From: Schizochytrium sp. TIO01
Taxonomy: Eukaryota; Sar; Bigyra; Thraustochytrida; Thraustochytriidae
Length of the DNA stretch: 64,000 bases
Direction of reading: 5' to 3'
Assembly (NCBI GenBank): GCA_004764695.1
Contig: SMSO01000014.1
Span: 633,148-697,147, forward strand
The notes under the pieces are model-generated. The model was given only the letters and a program-made list of their open reading frames with translations, was not told the DNA's origin and ran no database searches. The position numbers were made by a program, and so were the translations under genes. Of this stretch, positions 11,575 through 22,600 are shown in pieces. How positions within the stretch are numbered: the first letter of the stretch is position 1; the number at the start of each line of letters is the position of its first letter.

Positions 11575-14165
11575 AAGACGTAAAGTCTGACATCATAAAG
11601 ATCTACCAAACTATTATTGTTTCAGGTTAAGTCCATAAGGTACCTAGTATGTTCGCAAAGATAAGCTATTGTTCTATAGCACGTTGTTAATATTGGCATT
11701 CCAGGTCTCCTTCCGTTTCCTCTGGTATATTGTACTAGATCTTATAACTTGCGCAATATCAGTCTCGTTGAGACTTTATTTCAAAAGAATGTACCTGATC
11801 CTTGGAAAGAAGCCGCTTTGTTCTTGAAAATGTATATTCTGCCATGTGTCTCATCATGAACGTATTACTGGTATTCTTGAGGATCTATGGCTATCAGGTA
11901 TTTGCAGGACCAGGTGTTGCCACCCTCCAGAGTCCTCGATACTATAAAACGAAAATGTTATTATTTCGTGAAGGCTTATCTTGAAGAAAAGAGGAAAACT
12001 GTTTAGTTCCTAGCCGAATCGATTTTATTGGAGCAATACATAGTAAACCGTCCTAACCTAACCTTCATCTAGTGAATAGTCCTCCATTCCATTTGCCCTC
12101 CTTGGAGCGCCTAACCTGAACACCATCGGTTTCAGTTTCAAATTGCGATACTCATCGCTCAACCACTTGTCTGAGTTCTCTCTCCTGTCAACCTACCTCT
12201 CCATGTTTTACGATACACGCTAATCTGCAATAATATCTAAAGCTTACATTATATACCTCATCCCACCGCCTACGCAGACATTTCAAGACTAAGCTTAGAT
12301 TTAATGAACTTTATATCATAAATGGTGAGTAAAGGTATATTACAAAATTAATAAGTGCAGTGGCACATACATTACGTGTTGACTAGGTTGTTAACTTATG
12401 CATAAAAGAGGTTTTAAGGCAAACAAATTGGCGTTAATTCACACTAATTGTTTATGGAAATCACGGCGGAGTGTATTTATGTGACCTATGTACATTTGTG
12501 CACGCAATGCACTTTCTCTTCACTATGGACTCCTGTTTTTGTAACTGCTATACTTGTAACGAAAATATGGAATAAGGCTTTGATTATACAGGCTAAACAA
12601 AAAGAGTATTTTCTTGAACGAAGATCAAGTTTGCACAATATCGAACTTTCAATCTCCAAGCTTCTAACTGAAATGAAAACGAGTCCACTCTACAAGTACA
12701 GGAAGACTGTCTCCCTTTTGAAAGGTCAAACACAGGAAATAGTATCTGCAATATATTATGATGAAACAATTGACTACATTTTCACTTGTCGGGTTTTAAA
12801 TGAAATGATTAAATAGCAAAGTAATGAATGATGATTGCTCACATTGAGTATTTTTTGAATTTTTTCTTCTTTTCTTTGTGATTTCAATAAGAAAACATAA
12901 GATAACCTTTATAATCAAGATAAACTACAATCATAACTTTGAGCTTGCATGTGGGAGTCGTGATTTAATGTTGAAGTATTTCTTTGCATATCAAAATACA
13001 AGAAGAATCGTCGGAGTAGGCTCGTTCGAGGTCTTGTTGGATAATATCCTACGAGTTTATTGTTTTATTGCCTAGTTGTCTTTTAGTTTTAGAAAACGGT
13101 TCAAATTAGTAAATAGTAGCGTTTTCGAGCCAAAATACTATGAGACGTGTTCCGCAGCAACTGTACTACCATGGGCACTCATCAAAGCGAGTCATATCCA
13201 ATGAAGGAATATAGTGCCGAGAGTATACTGCTGATGATGTCCTTGGCGTTGTAGATGGCGAAGCAGTCTCCGCACAGATCACTACTGCCCCAAATTACCT
13301 CAACCACATTTTTGTTAAAGGTTCAAGAGTATGCTTCGAATGTCTTTGATATTTGAAGTTTCATAATTTTGATATTCACAAAATTCTGAAACTCAGTCCG
13401 TCAAAACAGTCTCTACTGATTTCTATTCTTCCACAGACACGAAACAATGAACTGTAGTCAGCTAGTCAAAATCGACCTCCACCCCTCGATCTTTCATTAT
13501 CACTTTTTTTTTCACGACCTGCTTTGTCATCTGTGGTGCCCATAGGAATAATATCAGCGTTTTATAGCTAGCTGAGTGATGTTATTTTCATTTTCTCAAG
13601 CCTCATCGTATTCCCTTATTCTCAATCTCGGGCTTGCTCTCCCCCTTCCTTAAGCCAGTAGACATCGGAACCCTTGGTTAAATCTGAAGCGCTCTCGACA
13701 CTCGTTCCCCTCATTCCCTATCTTTAGACCTGTTGATAGCCCGCTTATTTACGTACCTTAACATTGCGTGTAACGCAAGGTCTTTTGCAGTAACTGAGGG
13801 GGGAAGTTAAGGGACCTTTGCGAGCACATCTTTGAAAATAAAATCAATTCTGAAAATAAAAAAAAACCATGAGGAGAGAAAAAACAATATTTTTGAATTG
13901 CACCTGGTGTATTTAAAAGAAAAAGAAAAGTTAAAACTTCATAAAACTTCATTTTCACGATTCTTTTTATAAGTTTTTACAATTAAAAGGAAAACCCCTT
14001 AATAAATGTATGGCTTTTTTGTTTTGTTTTATACTTACTTAAACTCTTTTCTTTTTAAATCTTAAAACAAAATAATTAACTAAATATAACGTTTCAAAGA
14101 AAAACGTTTTTAAATTAAATAAGCAAAGGAAAAGTAAAAAGCGAATAGATCTAACGAGAATAAGA
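11575..14165. other. AT-rich intergenic stretch
   Basis: No convincing gene. Apart from one hypothetical frame at 12454-12816 and a possible decayed Sm-like fragment near 13215-13347, the stretch is stop-rich. It becomes strongly AT-rich from about 13,840 to 14,160 and then changes abruptly to GC-rich sequence. Confidence 0.5.
12454..12816 (+). CDS. Hypothetical 120-aa frame, doubtful
   Basis: Open frame from ATG 12454 to the stop at 12816 in AT-rich DNA. The N-terminal third is hydrophobic (about residues 8-40, containing VFVTAILVTKIW), compatible with one membrane helix. The rest is Lys/Glu/Ser-rich and could be helical. I recognise no family. A frame this long can occur by chance in this amount of AT-rich sequence, and codon use does not resemble the confirmed genes. 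Confidence 0.15.
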   Translation: MEITAECIYVTYVHLCTQCTFSSLWTPVFVTAILVTKIWNKALIIQAKQKEYFLERRSSLHNIELSISKLLTEMKTSPLYKYRKTVSLLKGQTQEIVSAIYYDETIDYIFTCRVLNEMIK

Positions 14166-14613
14166 AGAGAGCGAAGAGTGCCACAGAAGACGGAGCGCAA
14201 CTCCGTCAAGCTCTCCAGGTTGGCGGCCGCAGGCGTGTGCGAGTGCCGCGTCGTGAAGCCTGATGCCCCGCCACGTCGTCCCCGCGAGCCCCTGAGCTTG
14301 CTTGCCTCTGGGTCAGGAGGCCCGGCACGAACTGCCTGGGACCATCGAGAGCGATTTTTCCACGCGGTCCCTGCTGCGCAGAACCGCTGGATCCCTCCCT
14401 GCCAAGCCTGCCTGCCTGCCAGACCGGCAGCGGTGGCCTGGGAGGACAGAGAGCTAGCTGCTCAGGCCATGGACTGGGGTCCTCCAGGCAGCGCGTCGAA
14501 GCCCAGTCCGCATTGCCGCGCAGGACGAAGAAGACCCGTTTCCGCGGTATCGTTCGATCCTCCATTCTCTCTATTTCTCTTTCTGCCTCTCCAAATAAGC
14601 AGAGCAAGAAAGT

Positions 14614-14721
14614 TAGAACACCTAGAACATACAGAACCTCTAGAATATATAGAACATAGAGAACAGAGAAAACATTTAGAATAGAGAGAAAAGACAGAAC
14701 AGAGAGAACAGAGAGAGAATG
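14614..14721. repeat. 9-bp minisatellite, 12 units
   Basis: Twelve consecutive 9-mers of the type TAGAACATA / GAGAACAGA / CAGAACCTC run in perfect phase. Because 9 is a multiple of 3, both strands stay open and give false repetitive frames (LEH-type triads on plus, VL-rich on minus). Confidence 0.85.
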
Positions 14722-15009
14722 GGAAAAAAAGAGCGCCAAAACAGGCGAACGAAGCGAGCGAATGAGAGCGAAAGCGAAAGCGAAGAAGCCAAAGCCCTGC
14801 GCCGTCTTCTCTCTCCGCCGTCCAGGCCTCCTCCTCCTCCTCCGCCGCCCAGCTCTACCCGGCTTTCTCACCCCTTTTCATCTCTGTCTGTGCTCTTCCT
14901 TCGCCCTTCGAGACTCCCCATATTATCACATTGATGACGGCAGAGCACGCACGGCACTTACTAAGCCACAATAGTGAACTGCTAGGTGCGCCTGCGAGGA
15001 CGCCCGTAT

Positions 15010-15056
15010 TGTATACACTATCGCGTACAATATCGTGTACACTATCGTATACACAT
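15010..15056. repeat. 12-bp minisatellite, about 4 units
   Basis: Units TGTATACACTAT, CGCGTACAATAT, CGTGTACACTAT and CGTATACACAT repeat in phase. Each contains a GTATAC or GTAC palindromic core. Confidence 0.75.
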
Positions 15057-15133
15057 TTCCCTACACCTGTGAGCGCCAGCTATCCTAGGAGAGTCTTAAG
15101 CAGGTTCCTAGCTACGACGTCCTTGAAAAATAA

Positions 15134-15185
15134 AGGGTTTTTGTTTGTTTGTTTGTTTGTTTGTTTGTTTGTTTATTTATTTATG
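15134..15185. repeat. (GTTT)n microsatellite
   Basis: About nine GTTT units, then ATTT units. Confidence 0.92.
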
Positions 15186-15301
15186 TTTTAGTTGGCGAGA
15201 AAGCAGGGGAGAGTTAGCGTATTGGGTAGGGGACCTTAGTGCGTTTAGTTTAGGCCTCTTTGCGAAAGGTTGACTGATATCGATTGAGGCTTTAGAAGGA
15301 A

Positions 15302-15304
15302 TGA

Positions 15305-15359
<55 letters not shown>
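15302..15359. repeat. (GAAA)n microsatellite
   Basis: About 14 uninterrupted GAAA units, a pure homopurine tract. Confidence 0.95.
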
Positions 15360-16868
15360 GAAACACTGGTACTATAAAATTATAATAAAGTAGTTTGTTC
15401 TGTATGTTCAAGTTGGAAAAGGAGAAAGGGCTCTTTATTTAACTATTGTGCTTATCTGCTCCTTACTTAATTAAAAAACATATATTTTCTTTTTCACCCA
15501 ACTTTATTAAATAAAAACAGGTATTTTTTTTTTTAAATTGAAAGTATAAATAAGTAAAAATAAAAAAGTAAAAAATACCTAGTGAGAGTAAGCATTTATA
15601 CACGTTAAAGCACAGTTTCAAGAGAGGTAAACATTTCATCAAAGAAGATGAAGGAAAGGATAATGAAGCACTCTTAAAAGTAATTGAAAGGTGGATCAGA
15701 GAATAGTATAATGCCGGATGGGCGGTTAGCATAAACACTAGCAGTGGCGGCAGGTGAAGACGAGAGCAGAAAGCCTACCTTCGCTCCTCGTGCCGCGAGG
15801 AAAGGGCGGCGCCGCTGCGGCGTCACTGATGGCGGCCGCAGGAAAACAGGATCATAATTCAGAAGGTCAGCAGGAGCGCGATGAGAGCGAGAAAGCAAGC
15901 GGAAAGACAGAGGCGAAGCCGAGACAGGGCGCGAGAAAGGACGATTTCCACAGGCTCGCTCTCTCTTTTCTCTATGCTATGCTCGGCTCTGCCTGCGGCT
16001 TCGCTCTCCTAGAGTAAGTTCTAGTAATCAGGCATAGGTGAAGGAGCCGAAGAAGGAGGTAAAGCAAAGAAGGCCAGCTAGACAGTTTGATAGCCAGAAA
16101 GGTAGCAATCTCAGGAGGTAGACAACGAGAAAGAAAAAGAAAAAGGTCGTCGAATTGATGAGAGAGCAAGGCGCTGCTAGGAGCCCAGCTAGCGCTATTG
16201 GTAGTACCGGCGTGCCTACCTTTAGGATAGCCATTTATCATTTATAGAAGAAACGAAGGAATGAAAAACTCTCCTTTTCGAAAGCTTGGTTGTGGAAGGG
16301 GCGTAGAGTAATGGCTATCTAGGTGGTAAAAGTTGAGAGAGAGAGAAGAAGGCGGAAAGCAGCGCATACAGATTATATACGGTTACCTAGGAGTGGGTTT
16401 TAGCTGGTGCCATTAGTGAGGTTCTACTTAGGTGCATAGTTGAGTGAGCGCCAACTCAGTTTAAAATGAATAACAGGGACTCCTAGTTGGACGACTAGGG
16501 AATTGGGTAGGCGACTTCGAGGTGTTCCTCTGTGTTTCCTTTGAAGGAGGAACTGCTGACAATGCGAGGTACTAATAGTTTGGTAGTGCTTTCTATGCTT
16601 GCTTGCAAGGGTAGTTAGTGAGCTATATAGGGTAAAAATTAATAGTACTCCTTTCGTTTTTTCCCAACTTGAATGATCTTCGAGAATCTTAATTTAATTT
16701 TAAAAAAGGAAAGAAAGAAGGAAAGTCGGCTAAAAAAAAAAAACTTCGATCAATAACGCCCTTTGCAAATCTATCTTCGCTTTATCTTTTGTGTTGCGCT
16801 GCGCTGATGAACGTACTGTTATAGAGGAGACCCGAAGAAAGACAGTGGAAGGGAAAAAGAGGTTAAGC

Positions 16869-17008
16869 ACGAAGAGAGGAGAAGAAAGAGAGAAAGAGAG
16901 GAATAAAGAGAGAAAGAGAGGAATAAAGATAGAAAGATAGAAAGAAAGAGAGAAATAAAGAAAGAAAGAAAGAAAGTCAGAAAGAAAGAGAGAGAGAAAG
17001 AAAGGAGT
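16869..17008. repeat. Homopurine GA-rich tract with 20-bp repeat
   Basis: Almost pure purine for 140 bp. It includes two copies of a 20-bp unit built from AGAGAAAGAGAGGAATAA, followed by AGAAAGAT and GAAA units. Confidence 0.8.
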
Positions 17009-18196
17009 GGAATCGCAGAATGGAGCTCTGCTTTGCCAAGGAAGGGCCTTGCTTCTGTTGGGTTTGCTTGCCTTTCTCGGATGGACGCCCTCGATTCCTC
17101 GTGGTGTTCTGTGGGTCTCTGTTGGCCTGTTTAATTGAGGGTTCTCGCGGCTTCCCACGCATTCTTTCGCTGCTTTGACGCTGAGTTAGTTGGTTGTCTG
17201 TCTGTCGCGCTGCTTTTTCCCTTCGAGGTTAACTTCGTTCGTTACGGCGGTGTTCTGTTCTCTAAGAGTCGCACGTCTCCGCAGAGTCGTTCTTTTTGCT
17301 GTTTCGTTTGGGCGCTGCTTTGGCTGCGTTTTTTGTATTTACAGTGTTAATAAGCTTACGATCAAAAACAACTATAAAAACCTTTGAACATTTCGTTTCG
17401 AATTTTAGAAGAGCTTAACACGTTTTACTTCTGTTTGCGGTAGCATAGCGTACTTAGTAGATGGCCGCTAAGGAGGCACGTAGTTATTGTGAGGAGTCTT
17501 CTATATATATATTTTTTCATAATTTTTTTTATTTTTTTCAATTTGCGTGGGTTAAAAAACATATTATTGAAAAAAAAGCAAAGAAGAAGAGAATTAATTA
17601 ATTTGGTTTGTTGGCTTGTTTTTTCCTCCTTTCTGATTCTGCGCGATAGAGAAACGTTTGTTTTACAAGTTCTTTGAATTGAGTTCCCCGGGTTCCCTCA
17701 TATACTGCGCGGAGGGGTCATTACTTAGTAGTTTAGCAGAAGAAACGGTAGGAGTAGCACCATGTAAGAGATGTTATGAACGGCACACCGCTCCTGCGAG
17801 TACCCCTGTTAGAGTAAAGAGTAGGGGGGGAGTAGCTGGTCAGGCACACAGTAAACTGTACTCAGATTGATCGATGCATCATCTTTCGAAAAGGAGGGGA
17901 AAAAATGCGACCTCTCAATCTTATGATAATGGTTTCATAGGAGGATTTTCTATCGAAGGGTACTACTAAAGGAAAGAAAGAAAAGCAGAGAGTGAGCGAA
18001 AGCTTTTCACATGAAAAGGAAAAAGATAAAGAAATGGTATAAAGCTTGAAGAGAGAGAAAGATAATGAGATGAGACGAAGATTGAACTTGGAGCATTGAA
18101 TTTCGAAGTCGAAGAGCGACGAAGAGCGGCGGTGGCGGGAGTCCTAGGAGTGAGGGTAGCTGCGGTGCTAAGGCACAGCATGAAAGAAGAGAGAGA

Positions 18197-18197
18197 G

Positions 18198-18275
<78 letters not shown>
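18197..18275. repeat. (GAAA)n microsatellite
   Basis: About 20 perfect GAAA units preceded by a short (GA)n run. Homopurine mirror repeats of this type can adopt triplex (H-DNA) structure. Confidence 0.95.
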
Positions 18276-18276
<1 letters not shown>

Positions 18277-18592
18277 CCGCTTGAGGGCTAGTAGTAGGTA
18301 GGTGTGTGCCTAGTGCCGCTTGGTTTAAAATTCTATTTAATCCCACGAGTGAATTGAATTGAATTGAATACAGTGAAACAAAGTAAAATAAAAATGAAGA
18401 TTGCATGAATGAAAGGAAAGGGGTGGAAAAAGGGTTTATTTAATTGATGGGGAGTGAGTAAGTTAGTAAGTAAGTAGTTCGAGGTCTGTAAATAAATATT
18501 TCCACGTGCATAGCATCCGGTAGGAAGGGTTAGGAGTCGCTAGGGAGATTGCAATTTGAAAAGAACGGGAAAGGCAATGAAAGGGCAATAGG

Positions 18593-18636
18593 CTTTTGTT
18601 TTGTTTTGTTTTGTTTTGTTTTGTTTTGTTTTGTTC
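18593..18636. repeat. (TTTTG)n microsatellite
   Basis: Eight to nine TTTTG units. Confidence 0.95.
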
Positions 18637-18780
18637 CTTTATTTTATTTTGTTTGGTTATTATTGCTGTTTAGAAGAGCGAGAATAAGTGAATACATGGA
18701 TGAAGAGAGACAAAGGGAAAGGGAGAAAGTGAGGAAAAAAGAAAAAGGAGAGAATGAAAGAGAAAGAAGAAGAAGGAAAA

Positions 18781-18818
<38 letters not shown>

Positions 18819-18890
18819 GTAATAATAGTAATAAGAAGAAGAAGAAGAAGAAGGAGAAGAAGGAGAAGAAGGAGAAGGAGAAGAAGAAGG
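18781..18890. repeat. (AAT)n followed by (GAA/GGA)n
   Basis: AAT triplets at 18781-18831 pass through AGTAAT variants into GAAGAAGGA triplets up to about 18890. Confidence 0.93.
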
Positions 18891-18908
18891 CAAAGCAATA
18901 AAGCAATT

Positions 18909-18936
18909 GATTGATCGATCGATCGATCGGTCGGTC
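18909..18936. repeat. (GATC)n microsatellite
   Basis: GATTGATC followed by several GATC units and two GGTC units, leading straight into the GC-rich block. Confidence 0.85.
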
Positions 18937-19110
18937 TGCGGTCGCGCTGCGCAGTCGCAGCTCCGCCGCCGGCGTGCATAAGTTGCTCGGCGATAGACCA
19001 GCGCGCCCCACACGGGCGGCGCAGGAGCCTGGCGCACGGACGGCCAGCTCACGAGCAGGCGCAGCTGGATTAGCTCCGGTCGCCGGCAAGCGAGTTAGTT
19101 AGCGAGTTAG
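18937..19110. promoter_or_regulatory. GC-rich block preceding KAT3 copy B
   Basis: Strongly GC-rich with many CG dinucleotides, flanked by AT-rich repeats and lying 530 bp before the KAT3 copy B start. A similar GC-rich block (about 2200-2460) immediately precedes copy A. A promoter or leader role is inferred from position only. Confidence 0.35.
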
Positions 19111-19638
19111 CGAGCTGCTAGCGGACTACTAAGCAGGAAAGAGGGGAAATATATATATACATACATACAAACATACATAATACACATTGAGTCATCGAGA
19201 TATATATATAACACGGACATCCACATTCTTTGATTGATCGCTTCACTTGCAAGGCTACACAGACTCAGGACAGAAACCAAAGACGAAGAGGACATAGAGG
19301 AACCAGAGAGGGCTCACAGAGCGAGTCTGCTTCTGGAGGGAACAAGGTCCTGCGTTTTAGCATAACTCGCCAAGAATATACACATATCTCCAGTTGCATC
19401 GTGCACTCCAAGAGTTTCGCGCCTCCTCTTGGGCTTTTGCTTATTTGACATCTTGCTTACCTGACTGACTGGCTTACTGATTGACCGGCTGACTGATTCA
19501 CATCTTTGTGTCCTCCAAGAACAGCTCGCGCAAAAATCACTGGGGGACATTTTTTCCTCGACATATTGAAAAAGGATTAGAGGCTGGATACCTGGAAACC
19601 AAAACTAGTTTTGGTGACTCCTTCGCTGGCAAATCAAC

Positions 19639-22600
19639 ATGAGTCATCCGGGAGGGTATCCACAAGGCGGGCCACCGCCTCCGCCAGGCCAAGGTCAACA
19701 TCCTCAACACGGCCAACATCCTCAACACCCGCAGCACCCGCAGCACCCGCAACATGGGCAGCACCCGCAACATCAGCGGCCCTCCGGCCAGAGCATGTAC
19801 GGAGCACCTCCATACCAGCAGCAGCAACACCGTCCCTATCCAGGGCAAGGTCAAGGCTACAGCGGTCAGCCGCAGCATATGTCTGCACCGCCGCCACCAC
19901 CTACACATCAGCAAATGTCGCATATGTCACACGGGCACCCTCAAGGAGGGTACGGCCCACATGGAGGCCACCATCCTCAGCAAGGGCCCTCGTCACAACA
20001 ACAGCACGCACAGTCACAATCACAATCACAACAAGATGGACCAGGGCAGGTCGCGTGGCAGGATCCTCAGAGGGACTACGACATGCGACGTCAGATGATT
20101 GCACAAATCGTACGCCTTTTGCAGCAGCGCAAACCTGACGCTCCTCGTGAGTGGCTGCAGAAGCTACCGGATATGGCTCGGCGACTCGAAGATAAGCTTT
20201 ATCGAAATGCAGTCTCGGAAAAGGAATACAAAGATCCAGCAACCTTGAAGCAGCGTTTGCAGCGCATTGCCATGCGGATGGCAGAACATCGACCTTTTCC
20301 CGGCTCTAATGGCCCACCCGACGCAAGGCCTGGTAATGATTATCCAATTAATCCGCCGGTTAAGCCTGAAAATGATTATCCTGGCAATCCTTCGTCAGCT
20401 CGTGAAAGTACCACGGTACCGAGTGGGCACGGTGGCGCGGGAGCATACAATCGCGCCCCCGGACCTGGAGGACCATCGTCTCATCACGCTGCGGTGCTGC
20501 GTCAACAGCAGCAACGCTTATTGTTGCTTCGCCATGCATCCAAGTGTGCGGTCGAAGAACCTGATATTTGCCCTCATACACAGCACTGTAAGCAGATGAA
20601 AGCTTTATGGAAACATATTGCAAAGTGTAAGGATAAGCAGTGTCAGTTCCCCCATTGTGTCTCTTCGCGCTACGTTTTGTCACACTACCATCGATGCAAG
20701 AACCCCAAGTGTGAGGTTTGCCGTCCCGTGAAGGACGCTATTCAGAAACAACAAGAGAGCAGCGGAATGCCCAATCGCGGGAATCCTCGCCCCCCTCATC
20801 CACCTACAGGTGTGTTACAGTCCGGCGGCAGTATGCCACCACACTCTGCACATCCGGGACATCGACCTGGTGTGAGTGGCTCCTCAATGTACAAATCGTC
20901 ATCGCCACCCCCTCCTCCTTCTGGATCGAGTGCGGATGCCTCCCAAAGGGCCCTCATTGAGAAACTTGAGCGAGAGCGCAAGGCTGCGGAGGATGCCGCT
21001 CGTAGGCAAACTCTGAAGGTACAACAGCTTGAAAAACAAATGCAGGATTTGCAAAGACAAGCGTCTGCCGGGTCTACAGACGATTCTAATGTAGCAAACC
21101 TGAATAACAGTGGTAGCGGCCCATTGGCTATTCCTAAACGAGTCCCTTCTCAACCAAAGGACAAACGCCCTCTTTCACGACAAAGCAGTAACACTTCTGC
21201 ATCAGCTCATTCTGCGTCTGGTATGCCGAACAACAATGGCTCTTCATACCCTCCAAAACCTGGGCATCACGGTGGCCCTCCATCTGCATCGTCCAGTCCT
21301 ACTCCGCACATGCCTCAGCATCCATCATACCCTCGCCCCCCTCAAGGCCCTCATCAACAACCTCAGCACCAGCAACATCCTCGTGCGCATCCTACTCCTC
21401 AACAGCAACATCCTCAACAGCACCAGCCACGCCCGCAATATCAACAACATTCACAGCAACCTACCCATCCACAGCAGCAACGTCCGCAATATCAATCACA
21501 TCCTGCTCCACAACATCCTCAACAGCAGCAGCAGCAACAACAACAACAACAACGTCCACAATATCAACAACAGCAACGCCCTCAACAGCAACAACATGGT
21601 CCACGTGGCCCCATGCCTGCTCCCCATGCGCCTCAACATCCGCAACAGCAGCAACAGCAGCAAACCCAAATGCGTCCACCCCAGATGGGACCCGGGGCTG
21701 GACCAATGCAACATTACCAACCTCCAATGCATGGGGCCAGGCCCCCACATCTTAATCGTGAGATGCCTCGCCCGGCTCCCCGTCCTGACGGCCAACCAAA
21801 TTACCAAAATGCATACCCTCAAAGCGCTGTCTACAACAAAGAAGCTGCCCATCCAAGCAATCACACGGCACCGTCCTCGAGCGTTATACGCCAGCAGAAA
21901 ATGCCCCCTCACCCCCAGCAGCAACCTCAGCACCCACCTCGCCCTCAGAATAATACTGCATTTAGTGGTGTTGTTTCTCTCATCAATACGTTGCACCAAG
22001 ATGATATTAAGAACCACATTTCTTCGTTAGTCCGCTTTAGTGCGCAGATAAAACCGGCTGAGTTGCGCACCAAACTGACTCCGCTACTGCGGAAACAGAT
22101 GGACTTGCAGTTTGCCTACATCTTCCTCAAACCAGTGGATCCCATCGCAATGGAAATTCCTGACTACTTTGATGTAGTCAAGAACCCTATGGATTTGACT
22201 ACAATCAAGCGTCGCCTCGACTCCAGCTGGTACAAGACCATGAAGTCCTTTGCCAGCGACGTTCTTTTGGTATATGATAATGCAATCCTTTATAACCCTG
22301 TAACACCAGATGGATACGGCGTGAATGAGACGGCGCGAGAATATGCCCAAATTTTCATTGACGACTACAACAAGTTACTGCTCAAATTAAAGGATGAGGA
22401 GTCGAAGAAGCGAAGTAATGCCGAAGCTTGTAGGCTCTGCGGTGGGCGACAGTTCCTTTTTGAGCCCCCAGTGTACTATTGCCATTCATGCAACCAAAAG
22501 ATCCGTCGTGGGGCTCACTATTATCCATCTCCTGATGGGAAGATGTATTGGTGTGTTACATGTTATGGCAGTCTCCGCACTCCAATTGAGTTGGAGGATG

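Larger units (their letters stand above)
14166..19638. other. Repeat and GC-block mosaic upstream of KAT3 copy B
   Basis: About 5.5 kb without a credible gene. GC-rich blocks (about 14.17-14.9 kb and 18.93-19.11 kb) alternate with AT-rich and purine-rich stretches and many tandem repeats, and CTAG is enriched at about 14.9-16.5 kb. Open frames here (for example 14206-14871 minus, 18549-18914 plus) are repeat translations. The proximal part probably contains the promoter and leader of the gene at 19639. Confidence 0.55.

Noticed and set aside
14178-14871. Frames of 168 aa (+) and 221 aa (-) in the GC-rich block
   Set aside because: Open only because of GC-rich composition and the in-phase 9-bp repeat. 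Sequence is Arg/Pro-rich or VL-repetitive, and both strands are open at once.
18549-19089. Frames of 111-139 aa on both strands
   Set aside because: Translations of TTTTG, AAT and GAA microsatellites (poly-Ile, poly-Tyr, poly-Arg).
19754-22030. Several 95-306 aa frames on both strands over the 5' half of KAT3 copy B
   Set aside because: Shadows of the Gln/Pro/His-rich coding sequence. The KAT3 frame carries KIX, TAZ1 and bromodomain; the others carry none.
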